This document shows, in pieces, positions 1 to 10,740 of a DNA stretch of 64,000 nucleotides; position 1 is the first letter of the stretch; the number at the start of each line of letters is the position of its first letter. The notes under the pieces were generated by a model, which did not search any database, was not told the DNA's origin, and was given only the letters and a program-made list of their open reading frames with translations. The DNA is from Falsiroseomonas selenitidurans. Its GTDB lineage: Bacteria; Pseudomonadota; Alphaproteobacteria; Acetobacterales; Acetobacteraceae. A program made the translations under genes and the position numbers. The stretch spans positions 115,118-179,117 of the forward strand of contig NZ_JAAVNE010000004.1 in assembly GCF_012103215.1 (NCBI RefSeq). Direction: 5' to 3'.

Positions 1-29
1 ACGGCGATGGCGCGGCGGGCTTGCGGCAT
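1..29 (-). CDS. ureE: Urease accessory protein UreE, first codons only (partial)
   Basis: Only the first nine to ten codons are inside the window, reading MPQARRAIA from an ATG at 29 towards the left edge. It starts nine bases after the ureC stop, in the same direction, where a urease accessory gene is usually found. UreE is a nickel-binding metallochaperone with a short basic N-terminus, so the fit rests on position and a little on composition. The identity is inference; the frame could belong to another ure accessory gene. Confidence 0.4.
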
Positions 30-37
30 GATGGCTC

Positions 38-1746
<1,709 letters not shown>

Positions 1747-1747
<1 letters not shown>

Positions 1748-2070
1748 CAGAGCTTCCCCTCCGTCTCGCCGCGGAAGCCGTGCACGATGCGATCGCCGGC
1801 GAAGGGCACCAGACGCACGCTGCGCGACTGCCCGGGCTCGAACCGCACCGCGGTGCCGGCGGGAATGTCGAGGCGCTGACCATGCGCCGCCGCGCGGTCG
1901 AAGCGCAGCGCCGGGTTGGTCTCGGCGAAATGATAGTGGCTGCCGACCTGGATCGGGCGGTCGCCGGTGTTGGCGACCTCGATCTCCGTGGTGGGCCTGC
2001 CGACGTTCAATTCGATCTCGCCTGCGGCGGGGAACAGCTCGCCGGGGATCATTCTGGCGATCCGGTTCAC
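1747..2070 (-). CDS. ureB: Urease beta subunit UreB
   Basis: Small structural subunit of urease, 107 residues. The N-terminal [16 protein letters not shown] and the segments [14 protein letters not shown] and RFEPGQSR are characteristic of UreB. It overlaps ureA upstream by 4 bases and ureC downstream by one base, so the three subunit genes form a single translational unit, as in the three-subunit ureases of Klebsiella type. A start seven codons further in, at MIPGEL, is an equally good alternative and matches many family members. Confidence 0.95.
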
Positions 2071-2411
2071 GCTCCGCTCCTCGCTTCGCTGCGGGGCTCC
2101 GCGACCGGATCGCGGATCGGCTCATGCACGGTGACGAGCTTGGTACCGTCCGGGAAGGTGGCTTCCACCTGGATCTCGTGGATCATCTCGGCGATGCCCT
2201 CCATCACCTGGTCGCGGGTGACCACCGTGGCGCCGTCGCGCATCAGCTCCGCCACGCTGCGGCCATCGCGCGCGCCTTCCACCACATAGTCGGTGATCAG
2301 CGCCACCGCCTCCGGGTGGTTCAGCTTCACGCCGCGTTCCAGCCGCCGGCGCGCAACGGTGGCCGCCATGGCGACCAGCAGCTTGTCCTTCTCACGCGGC
2401 GTCAGGTTCAT
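2067..2411 (-). CDS. ureA: Urease gamma subunit UreA
   Basis: Smallest urease subunit, 114 residues against the usual 100. The core from [12 protein letters not shown] through [13 protein letters not shown] to [11 protein letters not shown] is fully conserved in type. A GGAGG ribosome site lies six bases before the ATG. The extra dozen residues ([11 protein letters not shown]) form a low-complexity tail that runs into the overlap with ureB. It makes the trimeric (ABC)3 core with UreB and UreC. Confidence 0.95.
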   Translation of the reverse strand: MNLTPREKDKLLVAMAATVARRRLERGVKLNHPEAVALITDYVVEGARDGRSVAELMRDGATVVTRDQVMEGIAEMIHEIQVEATFPDGTKLVTVHEPIRDPVAEPRSEARSGA

Positions 2412-2453
2412 GCGTCACCTCCGACTCCCGGACCAAGCATGGCCCATGCCACC

Positions 2454-3278
2454 TCAACTGCGCCAGAGCCTCGGCAGCGTCGGCGGCAGGCCGAGCGCCG
2501 CGGCGCGCAGCGCCATGATGGCGGCCGCCAGCCCGGCGCGCACCACCCCCGCCTCCCCCAGCCAGCGGGCCAGCAGCAGGCCGGGCGCGACCAGCCCGGC
2601 GCCGCCGGCCGCCACGTCCCGCGCCAGGTCGCGATGCGCGGCGGCATCCGGCGCCGCCAGCAGCAGCGTGGCCAGGGCGCCGGCCCCGCCCAGGCCGAAG
2701 CGCTGGGCCGACGCTGCCGGGTCCAGCCGCAGCGCATCCGCCCAGAGCAGGCGCCCCTCGCGCCGGATGCGCCAGCCATCGTGCAGCGCCCCGCGGGTGA
2801 AGGCCTCCCCCCGCGCAGCGCGGCCCAACACCAGCATCTCCGCCGCCAGCAGCCGCGCGCCGGGCGCCAGCGTGATATCCAGGCGGCGCGCCAGGCGCGC
2901 GCCATCGAACAGGATCGTCTCCTGCGGCAGCCATTCGCAGACCGAATCTGCCGCCAGGGACAGCGATGTGGCGATTCGCGTTTCCGGGCCAAGGCTGCGG
3001 TAGATCTTCTCCGCGGCCGGCGTGGTCAGCGTGCAGCGCGCGCCGGCCCCCAGGGTCACGGCGGCTTCCAGCGAATCGCCGCCGGCCAGCCCGCCCGCGA
3101 CATTGACGAAGGCGGCCTGTTTCGGCTCCGCCGGGTCGGCATCGGGGAACAGCAGGCGCAGCGGCGCGGCGTTGAACAGATGCGCGATGCGCGCGCCATC
3201 CGGCGCGGCGACCAGGCCGAGTTCGGCACGCCCCCGGGCGCGCTGGTGTTGCGGCGCCGCGGGCGCATCACGAAGCAT
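2454..3278 (-). CDS. ureD: Urease accessory protein UreD
   Basis: UreD (UreH) is the scaffold that binds apo-urease and recruits UreF and UreG for nickel insertion. The 274-residue product starts at ATG 3278 with RGRAELGL and carries the family landmarks LRLLFPD, FVNVAGGLAGGD, AEKIYRS and LPQETILFDGA. The frame is open for another 26 codons upstream, but that stretch shows no similarity and would push the gene into the promoter region. It is the first gene of the leftward urease operon, 42 bases before ureA. Confidence 0.9.
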   Translation of the reverse strand: MLRDAPAAPQHQRARGRAELGLVAAPDGARIAHLFNAAPLRLLFPDADPAEPKQAAFVNVAGGLAGGDSLEAAVTLGAGARCTLTTPAAEKIYRSLGPETRIATSLSLAADSVCEWLPQETILFDGARLARRLDITLAPGARLLAAEMLVLGRAARGEAFTRGALHDGWRIRREGRLLWADALRLDPAASAQRFGLGGAGALATLLLAAPDAAAHRDLARDVAAGGAGLVAPGLLLARWLGEAGVVRAGLAAAIMALRAAALGLPPTLPRLWRS

Positions 3279-3450
3279 CCTCGGCAGACTGGCATGCGCC
3301 AGGGCCGCTGGCCAGCGCGGGGCAGGCTGCCCATTCCGCAAGCGTCCCGACGCCACCTGATGCAGAGGACGCTCGAATCTTGCGCAGGGGCCGGAGCGAT
3401 CGGATCACAAAATGACGGGATTGCCGGCCCGCGATCGTATGCGATGGCCT

Positions 3451-3466
3451 TGGCACATATCTCGCA
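3451..3466 (+). promoter_or_regulatory. Sigma-54-type -24/-12 promoter for urtA
   Basis: The sequence TGGCAC-N7-CGCA has the GG (3452-3453) and GC (3464-3465) dinucleotides at the exact spacing of the sigma-54 consensus TGGCACG-N4-TTGCW. Only the T before GC is replaced by C. It lies about 85 bases upstream of urtA in the divergent ureD/urtA space. Nitrogen control of urea uptake by NtrC and sigma-54 is well established in other bacteria. No clear NtrC half-sites were found upstream, so this is a motif-based inference. Confidence 0.5.
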
Positions 3467-3550
3467 ACGCGCCGACCTCGGGTGGGAGGCGCGGCCGGGG
3501 AGGCAGTGCCGGTGCCGCCAGACCAGATCCCCGAGGAGGCCACAAGAACC

Positions 3551-4795
3551 ATGATCCATCGCATGCCCATCACCCGGCGCGCCGCACTGGCCGGCCTCGG
3601 CACCGTGCTCGCCACGCCGGCCATCCGCCCCTCCTTCGCGCAGTCGGCGCCGATCAAGGTGGGCGTGCTGCACTCCCTGTCCGGGACCATGGCGATCAGC
3701 GAGACCGCGCTGCGCGACACCGTGCTGATGATGGTGGAAGCGCAGAACGCCGCCGGCGGCATCCTCGGCCGGCGGCTCGAAGCCGTGGTGGTGGACCCGG
3801 CCTCCAACTGGCCGCTGTTCGCCGAGAAGGCGCGCGAACTGCTGGCCGTCTCCAAGGTGGATGTCACCTTCGGCTGCTGGACCAGCGTTTCCCGCAAATC
3901 CGTCCTGCCGGTGTATGAGGAGCTGAACGGCCTGCTGTTCTACCCCGTGCAGTATGAGGGCGAGGAGGAGAGCAAGAACATCTTCTACACCGGCGCCGCG
4001 CCGAACCAGCAGGCGATCCCGGCGGTGGAATACCTGCTAAGCGCCGATGGCGGCGAGGCCAAGCGCATCGCGCTGCTGGGCACGGACTACGTCTATCCGC
4101 GCACGACGAACCGCATCCTGCGCAACTTCCTGATCTCGAAGGGCATCCCCGAGAGCGACATCATGGAGGAATACACGCCCTTCGGGCACAGCGACTGGCA
4201 GGGCATCGTCAGCCGCGTGAAGCGCTTCGCCGGCGAGGGAAAGAAGACCGCGATCGTTTCCACCATCAACGGCGATGCCAACGTGCCGTTCTACCGCGAG
4301 CTGGGCAACCAGGGCATCAAGGCCGAGGACATCCCCTCCGTTGCCTTCTCGGTGGGTGAGGAGGAGCTGGCCGGCATCGACGCCCGCCCGCTGGTCGGCC
4401 ATCTGGCGGCGTGGAACTACTTCATGTCCGTCGAAAGCCCGGTGAACACGCAGTTCAAGGCGCTGTGGCAGTCCTACATCAAGAACCCGCGCCGCGTGAC
4501 CAACGACCCGATGGAGGCCACCTACACCGGCTTCAAGATGTGGGCACAGGCCGTCGCCAAGGCCGGCACCACCAGCGTGGACGCCGTGCGCACCGCGATG
4601 ATCGGCCAGAAGGTGGATGCCCCCTGCGGCTACACCGAGGAGATGCACGCCAACCACCACCTGTCGAAGCCGGTGATGATCGGCGAGATCCAGGCGGACG
4701 GGCAGTTCAACATCGTCTGGAAGACGCCGACGGCGATCCCGGCCGAGAACTGGTCGCCCTTCATCCCGGAGAACGCCAACCGGCGCCGCGGCTGA
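3551..4795 (+). CDS. urtA: Urea ABC transporter substrate-binding protein UrtA
   Basis: Periplasmic urea-binding protein, 414 residues. A twin-arginine-like leader (ITRRAALAGLG ... PSFAQS) precedes the mature start APIKVGVLHSLSGTMA. Typical UrtA features follow: GCWTSVSRKSVLPVYEELNGLLFYPVQYEGEE, LLGTDYVYPRTTN and the C-terminal CGYTEEMHANHHLSKPVMIGE. It begins at ATG 3551 after a GAGGAGG ribosome site eleven bases upstream. It heads urtABCDE, divergent from the urease operon, so the uptake and hydrolysis genes sit back to back. Confidence 0.96.
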   Translation: MIHRMPITRRAALAGLGTVLATPAIRPSFAQSAPIKVGVLHSLSGTMAISETALRDTVLMMVEAQNAAGGILGRRLEAVVVDPASNWPLFAEKARELLAVSKVDVTFGCWTSVSRKSVLPVYEELNGLLFYPVQYEGEEESKNIFYTGAAPNQQAIPAVEYLLSADGGEAKRIALLGTDYVYPRTTNRILRNFLISKGIPESDIMEEYTPFGHSDWQGIVSRVKRFAGEGKKTAIVSTINGDANVPFYRELGNQGIKAEDIPSVAFSVGEEELAGIDARPLVGHLAAWNYFMSVESPVNTQFKALWQSYIKNPRRVTNDPMEATYTGFKMWAQAVAKAGTTSVDAVRTAMIGQKVDAPCGYTEEMHANHHLSKPVMIGEIQADGQFNIVWKTPTAIPAENWSPFIPENANRRRG

Positions 4796-4806
4796 ACCAG
4801 GGAAAA

Positions 4807-4831
4807 GGGGGGCGGCCGCAGGTCACCCCCC
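4807..4831 (+). promoter_or_regulatory. G6/C6 intercistronic hairpin between urtA and urtB
   Basis: Six G (4807-4812) can pair with six C (4826-4831) across a loop that itself contains the self-complementary CGGCCG. It directly follows the binding-protein gene and precedes urtB, which has no visible Shine-Dalgarno sequence. Hairpins in this place in ABC operons often stabilise the upstream mRNA so that the binding protein is made in excess. That role is inferred from position here. Confidence 0.35.
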
Positions 4832-4840
4832 ACCAATTTC

Positions 4841-6409
4841 ATGAAGCACCCGCTCCTTGCCTTCCTGCTGCTGGTCGCGCTGGCCCTGCCGGCGCGTGCG
4901 CAGGATGCCCTCACCGCCGCGCTCGAAGGGCTCGGCACCGGCTTCAACCAGACGGCGGAGGCCGTGGACCGGCTGGGCGCCAGCGGCGACCCGCGCGCCC
5001 TGCCCCTGCTGCGGGCGCTGACCGAGGGGCGTCTGCTGCGCCGCGCCGACGGCACGCTGCTGATCCGCGGCGAGGCCGGCGTGATCGAGGCGCTGGCGGG
5101 CGCGCCGGCGGAGGCGGCGGAGGCCAGCCCGGTGCGGCTGAACAACCGCGTGCGTGTGGCGCTGCGCGGCGCGCTGGGGCGGCTGCAACTGCTCTCGCCC
5201 GATGCGGCGGAACGCCAGGCCGCGGCGGATGCCGTGTTCCGCAGCCGATCGGCGGACAATGTCGCGGTGCTGGAGACGGCTCTGGGGCGGGAGACGGTGC
5301 CGGCGATCCGCGACCGGCTGCTGCTGGCCCTTGCCGCCTCGCGCCTCATGGCCAGTGACCTGGCGGACAAGATGGCGGGCATCGCGGCGCTGGGCGCCAG
5401 CGCCTCGCCCGAAGCGCGCGCCGTGCTGCTGGAAATGCGCGGCGCCAACCCAGGCCTGGCCGCGCAGATCGACGAGGCGGTGGCCGCGGTGGACCGGAGG
5501 CTGGCGATCCGCCGCGCGGCGGAGACGGTGTTCCAGGGCCTCTCGCTCGGCTCCGTGCTGCTGCTGGCCGCGCTGGGCCTGGCCGTGACCTTCGGCGTGA
5601 TGGGCGTGATCAACATGGCGCATGGCGAGTTCGTCATGCTCGGCGCCTACACCACCTTCATCGTGCAGGAGGCGCTGCGCACCATCCCGGCGCTGCAGCC
5701 CTGGTCGCTGCCGCTGGCGGTGCCCATCGCCTTCCTGGTGACGGCGGCCTGCGGCGCGGCGCTGGAACGCGGGCTGATCCGCCACCTCTACGGGCGGCCG
5801 CTGGAGACGCTGCTGATGACTTTCGGCGTCGGCATGATGATCCAGCAGGCGGTGCGGCTGGCCTTCGGCGCGCAGAACCGCGAGATCATCAGCCCGGCCT
5901 GGATGCAGGGCACGCTGATGCTGCCGGGCGGCGTGGCGGTGACGCAGAACCGGCTGTGGATCCTGGTCTTCTCCCTGGTGGTGCTGGGGCTGACGGTGGC
6001 CGCCATCCGGCTGACGCGCTTCGGGCTGGAGATGCGAGCGGTGACGCAGAAGCGCGCCATCGCCGCCTCCATGGGCATCCGCACCGGGCGCGTCGATGCG
6101 CTGACCTTCGCCTTCGGCTCCGGCATCGCCGGCATCGCCGGCGTGGCGCTGAGCCAGATCGACAACGTCTCCCCCAACCTCGGCACCGGCTACATCATCG
6201 ACAGTTTTCTCGTCGTCGTCTTCGGTGGCGTGGGGTCGCTGGCGGGCACGCTGGTGGGCGCCTTCGGGCTTGGCACCATCAACAAGATCCTGGAGCCCTG
6301 GGCCGGGGCGGTGCTGGCCAAGGTGTTCGTGCTGGTGGCCGTCATGCTGTTCATCCAGCGCAAGCCGCGCGGGCTGTTCGCGCAGAAGGGAAGGGCGGCG
6401 GACGCATGA
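4841..6409 (+). CDS. urtB: Urea ABC transporter permease UrtB
   Basis: Inner-membrane permease of the LivH type, 522 residues. After a signal sequence (FLLLVALALPARAQ) comes a helical region of about 200 residues without membrane segments, typical of proteobacterial UrtB. The permease core follows from about residue 225 (VFQGLSLGSVLLLAALGLAVTFG, NMAHGEFVMLGAYTTF, VFGGVGSLAGTLVGAFGLG). The stop overlaps the urtC ATG (ATGA). No Shine-Dalgarno sequence is obvious before ATG 4841, so expression may depend on the upstream hairpin and gene. Confidence 0.95.
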   Translation: MKHPLLAFLLLVALALPARAQDALTAALEGLGTGFNQTAEAVDRLGASGDPRALPLLRALTEGRLLRRADGTLLIRGEAGVIEALAGAPAEAAEASPVRLNNRVRVALRGALGRLQLLSPDAAERQAAADAVFRSRSADNVAVLETALGRETVPAIRDRLLLALAASRLMASDLADKMAGIAALGASASPEARAVLLEMRGANPGLAAQIDEAVAAVDRRLAIRRAAETVFQGLSLGSVLLLAALGLAVTFGVMGVINMAHGEFVMLGAYTTFIVQEALRTIPALQPWSLPLAVPIAFLVTAACGAALERGLIRHLYGRPLETLLMTFGVGMMIQQAVRLAFGAQNREIISPAWMQGTLMLPGGVAVTQNRLWILVFSLVVLGLTVAAIRLTRFGLEMRAVTQKRAIAASMGIRTGRVDALTFAFGSGIAGIAGVALSQIDNVSPNLGTGYIIDSFLVVVFGGVGSLAGTLVGAFGLGTINKILEPWAGAVLAKVFVLVAVMLFIQRKPRGLFAQKGRAADA

Positions 6410-7500
6410 GCCTCGCTGTGTTGCCCGCGGCACCGGATGCGCGGCTCCGCCTCGGCCTGCGAGCCGGGCTCGGCCTCTTCATCCTGCTGCTGGCGGTGAT
6501 GCCGCTGCTGAACCTGCTGCCGGTGTCGCATCCGCTGCACGTCTCGGACTTCCTCGTCTCCATCACCGGCAAGTGGATCTGCTACGCCATCCTGGCGCTG
6601 TCGCTGGACCTCGCCTGGGGCTATGCGGGCATCCTGTCGCTCGGCCATGGTGCCTTCTTCGCGCTCGGCGGTTATGCGATGGGCATGCACCTGATGCGCC
6701 TGATCGGCCCGCGCGGGTCCTACGGCCACCCCATCCTGCCGGACTTCATGGTGTTCCTGGGCTACCAGGAGCTGCCCTGGTACTGGCTGGGCTTCGACAG
6801 CTTCCCCTTCGCCATGCTGATGGTGCTGCTGGTGCCGGGCACGCTGGCGCTGGTGGTGGGCTGGCTGTCCTTCCGCAGCCGCATCACGGGCGTCTATCTC
6901 TCCATCCTGACGCAGGCGATGACCTTCGCGCTGATGCTGGCCTTCTTCCGCAACGACATGGGCTTCGGCGGCAACAACGGCTTCACCGACTTCAAGGAAT
7001 TGCTGGGGCAGCCGCTGAACACCACCGCCATGCGGTCCGGCCTGTTCTATGCCTCGCTGCTGGCGCTCGTGCTGTCCTTCCTGCTTTGCCTGCGCATCAC
7101 CCGCAGCAAATACGGCCGGGTGCTGACGGCGATCCGCGACGCGGAAAGCCGCGTGCGTTTCCTGGGCTACGACACCACGCGCCACAAGCTGTTCGCCTTC
7201 GTGCTCTCGGCCATGCTCGCCGGCGTCGCTGGGGCGCTCTACGTGCCGCAGGTGGGCATCATCAACCCGGGCGAATTCAGCCCGGCCAATTCGATCGAGG
7301 CGGTGATCTGGGTGGCGGTCGGCGGTCGCGGCACGCTGGTGGGCGCGGTGCTCGGCGCCTTCACGGTGAACGGGCTGAAGACCTGGCTGACCAGCGCGGC
7401 GCCGGACCTCTGGCTGTTCGTCCTCGGCGGGCTGTTCGTGCTGGTCACGCTGTTCCTGCCCAAGGGGTTGATCGGCCTGGCCAAGGGGCGCACGAAATGA
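6406..7500 (+). CDS. urtC: Urea ABC transporter permease UrtC
   Basis: LivM-type permease, 364 residues, the second membrane subunit of the urea importer. It has the family segments LSLDLAWGYAGILSLGHGAFFALGGYAMGM, FRNDMGFGGNNGFTDFK and GIINPGEFSPANSIEAVIWVAVGGRGTLVGA. The ATG at 6406 overlaps the urtB stop by four bases, and its own stop overlaps urtD the same way. This argues for strict stoichiometric coupling. Confidence 0.95.
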   Translation: MSLAVLPAAPDARLRLGLRAGLGLFILLLAVMPLLNLLPVSHPLHVSDFLVSITGKWICYAILALSLDLAWGYAGILSLGHGAFFALGGYAMGMHLMRLIGPRGSYGHPILPDFMVFLGYQELPWYWLGFDSFPFAMLMVLLVPGTLALVVGWLSFRSRITGVYLSILTQAMTFALMLAFFRNDMGFGGNNGFTDFKELLGQPLNTTAMRSGLFYASLLALVLSFLLCLRITRSKYGRVLTAIRDAESRVRFLGYDTTRHKLFAFVLSAMLAGVAGALYVPQVGIINPGEFSPANSIEAVIWVAVGGRGTLVGAVLGAFTVNGLKTWLTSAAPDLWLFVLGGLFVLVTLFLPKGLIGLAKGRTK

Positions 7501-8237
7501 GCGGGGGTCGCAGGCTCTACCTCGATGGCGTCTCCGTCGTCTTCGACGGCTTCCGGGCGCTGAACAACCTCTCCCTCATCGTCGAGCCCGGGGAGCTGCG
7601 CTCCGTCATCGGGCCGAACGGCGCGGGCAAGACCACGATGATGGATGTCATCACCGGCAAGACGCGGCCCACCCAGGGCACGGTGAATTTCGGCGAGATC
7701 GACCTGACCCGGATGGACGAGGCCGGCATCGCCAATCTCGGCATCGGCCGGAAGTTCCAGAAGCCGACCATGTTTGACGCGCTGACGGTGTTCGAGAACA
7801 TGGAGCTGGCGCTGAAGGCGCCGCGCGGCCCCATTGCCTGCCTGCGCTGGAAGCTGACCGGCGGGGCGCGGGCGCAGATCGAGCAGACGCTGGAGGAGAT
7901 CGGCCTGCAGGAACGCGCGCAGGACCTGGCCGGAATCCTCAGCCATGGCCAGCGGCAATGGCTGGAGATCGGCATGCTGCTGATGCAGGATCCGGAGCTG
8001 CTGCTGGTGGACGAGCCGGTGGCCGGCATGACGGATGCGGAGACGGAGCAGACCGCGGCCCTGCTGGTGCGCATCGCCGGCCGCCGCAGCGTGGTGGTGG
8101 TGGAGCACGACCTGGAATTCGTCCGCGCGCTGGGCCGGCGGGTGACCGTGCTGTGCGACGGCAGCGTGCTGTCGGAGGGCTCCATCGACCATGTGCAGAA
8201 CGACCCGCGCGTGATCGAAGTGTATCTGGGGCGCTGA
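7497..8237 (+). CDS. urtD: Urea ABC transporter ATP-binding protein UrtD
   Basis: LivG-type ATPase, 246 residues. Walker A GPNGAGKTT, the ABC signature LSHGQRQWLEIG (a family-typical variant of LSGGQ), Walker B LLLVDEP and the switch histidine in VVVVEHDLEF are all present. It starts at ATG 7497 in a four-base overlap with urtC and is followed by urtE after a single base. It energises the importer together with UrtE. Confidence 0.95.
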   Translation: MSGGRRLYLDGVSVVFDGFRALNNLSLIVEPGELRSVIGPNGAGKTTMMDVITGKTRPTQGTVNFGEIDLTRMDEAGIANLGIGRKFQKPTMFDALTVFENMELALKAPRGPIACLRWKLTGGARAQIEQTLEEIGLQERAQDLAGILSHGQRQWLEIGMLLMQDPELLLVDEPVAGMTDAETEQTAALLVRIAGRRSVVVVEHDLEFVRALGRRVTVLCDGSVLSEGSIDHVQNDPRVIEVYLGR

Positions 8238-8238
8238 C

Positions 8239-8931
8239 ATGCTGACGGTTTCCTCCATCGACCTGTCCTACGGGGCCAGCCTGTGCCTGCGCGGCGTTTC
8301 CCTGGAAGCCCAGCCGGGCAAGGTCACGGCGGTGCTGGGGCGCAACGGCGTCGGCAAATCCTCGCTGCTGCGCGCCATCATGGGGCTGGAGAAGGTGAGC
8401 CGCGGCAGCATCACCTGGGAAGGCCGCGACGTGACGCGGCTGGGCCCGGCGGAACGCGCCCGCGCCGGCATCGGCTACGTGCCGCAGGGCCGGGAGATCT
8501 TCCCCTTCCTGACGGTGCAGGAGAACCTGGAGACGGCGCTGGCGGCGGCGCCGCGCGGAGCGGGCGTCGACTCGGAAATATTCGACCTGTTCCCCATCCT
8601 GCGGCAGTTCCTGCGCCGGCGCGGCGGCGACCTTTCGGGCGGCCAGCAGCAGCAGCTGGCGATCGGCCGCGCGCTGTGTGCCCGGCCGCGCCTGCTGATC
8701 CTGGACGAGCCGACGGAGGGCATCCAGCCTTCCGTCATCAAGGACATCGCCCGCGTCATCCAGCACCTGGCGCGCGACCGCGGCATGGCCGTGATCCTGG
8801 TGGAGCAGTATTACGACTTCGCGCGGGAGCTGGCTGATTCCATCGCCGTGATGGTGCGCGGCGAGGTGGCGCTCGGCGGCCCCGCCGGCACGCTGGACGA
8901 GGCCGCGGTGCGCCGCCTGCTGACGGTGTGA
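8239..8931 (+). CDS. urtE: Urea ABC transporter ATP-binding protein UrtE
   Basis: LivF-type ATPase, 230 residues. Walker A GRNGVGKSS, signature LSGGQQQQLAIGRAL, Walker B LLILDEPTEGIQPSV and EQYYDFA after the H-loop region match UrtE. It is the last gene of the urtABCDE operon. The stop lies one base from the stop of the convergent TRAP operon, so there is no room for a separate terminator. Confidence 0.95.
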   Translation: MLTVSSIDLSYGASLCLRGVSLEAQPGKVTAVLGRNGVGKSSLLRAIMGLEKVSRGSITWEGRDVTRLGPAERARAGIGYVPQGREIFPFLTVQENLETALAAAPRGAGVDSEIFDLFPILRQFLRRRGGDLSGGQQQQLAIGRALCARPRLLILDEPTEGIQPSVIKDIARVIQHLARDRGMAVILVEQYYDFARELADSIAVMVRGEVALGGPAGTLDEAAVRRLLTV

Positions 8932-8932
8932 C

Positions 8933-10249
8933 CTACCAGAGCCCCGGCAGCCACAGCGACAGTGCCGGGAACAGCAGCAGCACCAGGATGCGCAGCAGGT
9001 CCGAGGCGCAGAACCCCATCACGCCGCGATAGGTCACCCCCATCGGGATGTCCTTCGCCATGGCGTTGATGACGAAGAGGTTCAGCCCGAAGGGCGGCGA
9101 GATCATGCCGACCTCCACGCTCATCAGCACCAGGATGCCGAACCAGACCAGCACCTGGTCGCGGTTCAGGCCGAAATCCAGGCCCAGCATCAGCGGGATG
9201 AAGATGGGCAGCGTCAGCAGCACCATCGCCATGCTTTCCATGAAGCAGCCGAGGATGAAATACACCACCAGGATCGCACCCAGGATCACCAGCGGCGGCA
9301 CCGGCAGGGCCGCGACCATGGCGGAAAGCTCGGAGGGCAGGTGCGACAGCGCCAGCGCGGCGCTGAACAACTCCGCCCCCAGCAGCACCAGGAAGATCAG
9401 CCCGGTGGTCTCCGCGGTGGAGAGCAGGCTTTCCTTCAGCCCCTGCCAGCGCATGCCGCCCAGCCCGAAGGCCAGCAGCCCGGTGGCGGCCGCCCCGATG
9501 GCCGCCCCCTCTGTCGCGCTGAACCACCCGCCATAGATGCCGGTGACAACGGTGGCGAAGACCAGCAGCACCGGCCAGACCTCGCCCGTGGCGTGCAGCC
9601 GCTCGCGCCAGCCCACGCGCGCCACCGCCGGGGCGGATTCCGGGTGCAGCCGCGCATAGAGGTTCACCACCAGCATGTAGCCCGCGGTGGCCAGGATGCC
9701 GGGGATGACGGCGGCGACGAACAGCGCGCCGATGCTCATCTCGGTGTAGATCGCGTAGATCACCAGGATGACGCTGGGCGGGATGAGGATGCCCAGCGTG
9801 CCGCCGGCGGCCAGCGTGCCGGTGGCGAGGGCCGGCGAATAGCCATGCCGCCGCATCTCCGGCAGCGCCACCTGGGACATGGTGGCGGCGGTGGCGAGCG
9901 AGGAGCCGCAGATGGCGCCGAAGGCGGCGCAGCCGCCGATGCTGGCCAGCGCCAGGCCGCCGCGCCAATGCCCCATCCAGGCGCGCGCGCAGCGGAACAG
10001 CGCGCGGTTCATGCCGCCCTTGGTGGCGAAATCGCCCATCAGCAGGAAGAGCGGGATGACGGACAGGGTGTAGGAGGAGAAGCGGCTGAAGGTCAGCGTG
10101 TTCAGCGTGGCGAAAAGCCGGTCCCAGCCGGAGATCTGGGCATAGCCGATGCCGCCCACCAGCAGCATGGCGATGCCCACCGGCATGCGCAGTGCGATCA
10201 GCACCAACGCGGCGCCGAACATGGCGAGCCCGATCGAGAAATCGCTCAT
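8933..10249 (-). CDS. dctM: TRAP transporter large permease (DctM/SiaM family)
   Basis: Large membrane subunit, 438 residues, about twelve hydrophobic segments, of a tripartite ATP-independent periplasmic transporter for carboxylate-type substrates driven by a sodium or proton gradient. Family segments are MPVGIAMLLVGGIGY, GGCAAFGAICGSSLATAATM, GTLAAGGTLGILIPPS, FILGCFMESMAMVLLTLP and SVEVGMISPPFGLNLFVI. ATG 10249 overlaps the small-permease stop by four bases. The substrate cannot be read from sequence. Confidence 0.93.
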   Translation of the reverse strand: MSDFSIGLAMFGAALVLIALRMPVGIAMLLVGGIGYAQISGWDRLFATLNTLTFSRFSSYTLSVIPLFLLMGDFATKGGMNRALFRCARAWMGHWRGGLALASIGGCAAFGAICGSSLATAATMSQVALPEMRRHGYSPALATGTLAAGGTLGILIPPSVILVIYAIYTEMSIGALFVAAVIPGILATAGYMLVVNLYARLHPESAPAVARVGWRERLHATGEVWPVLLVFATVVTGIYGGWFSATEGAAIGAAATGLLAFGLGGMRWQGLKESLLSTAETTGLIFLVLLGAELFSAALALSHLPSELSAMVAALPVPPLVILGAILVVYFILGCFMESMAMVLLTLPIFIPLMLGLDFGLNRDQVLVWFGILVLMSVEVGMISPPFGLNLFVINAMAKDIPMGVTYRGVMGFCASDLLRILVLLLFPALSLWLPGLW

Positions 10250-10740
10250 GCCGCGCGGCGCGCCCGGGCCAGGCTTTCGGTGGCGACGAAGGCGGCGCAG
10301 AGGCTCCAGGCCGTCATGCCGAGGGCGGCCGCGGCGTAGCCCCACCAGAAGGGCAGCAGCAGGAACATCGTCTCCCGCTCCCGGTCCCACATGTTGTAGC
10401 CGCCGATGGCCAGCCGCCAGGCGAGCACGGCGACGACGAGGGCGGCGATGGCGCGCATCACCGCATCCAGCCCCGCCAGGCCGCGCGCCGGCAGCTTCTG
10501 GGTGAAGAAATCCACCAGCACATGCGCACCCTTCATCTCACACAGCGGCATGCAGAAGGCGATGGCGGCGCCCAGCAGCATCTCCACCACCTCGCTGTCG
10601 CCCAGGATCGGCTGGCCGAAGGCGCCGCGGGCGACGGAGGCGGTGGTGACCGCCACCGCGCCCAGCAGCAGGAAGCCGGCCAGCAGGGCGCAACCGACGG
10701 CGAGGCGCGTCAGCCCCGCGCGCCACGCCGCCAGGCTCAT
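10246..10740 (-). CDS. dctQ: TRAP transporter small permease (DctQ family)
   Basis: Small membrane subunit, 164 residues with four hydrophobic helices. It includes DSEVVEMLLGAAIAFCMPLCEMKGAHVLVDFFTQKLP, the typical DctQ central region. It overlaps dctP by four bases at its start and dctM by four bases at its end, so the operon order is dctP-dctQ-dctM. A longer in-frame start is possible but would lie inside dctP. Confidence 0.9.
   Translation of the reverse strand: MSLAAWRAGLTRLAVGCALLAGFLLLGAVAVTTASVARGAFGQPILGDSEVVEMLLGAAIAFCMPLCEMKGAHVLVDFFTQKLPARGLAGLDAVMRAIAALVVAVLAWRLAIGGYNMWDRERETMFLLLPFWWGYAAAALGMTAWSLCAAFVATESLARARRAA

Noticed and set aside
4823..6433. 536-codon frame on the - strand opposite urtB
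   Set aside because: Gln/His/Arg-rich shadow of the permease gene; no start signal or domain.
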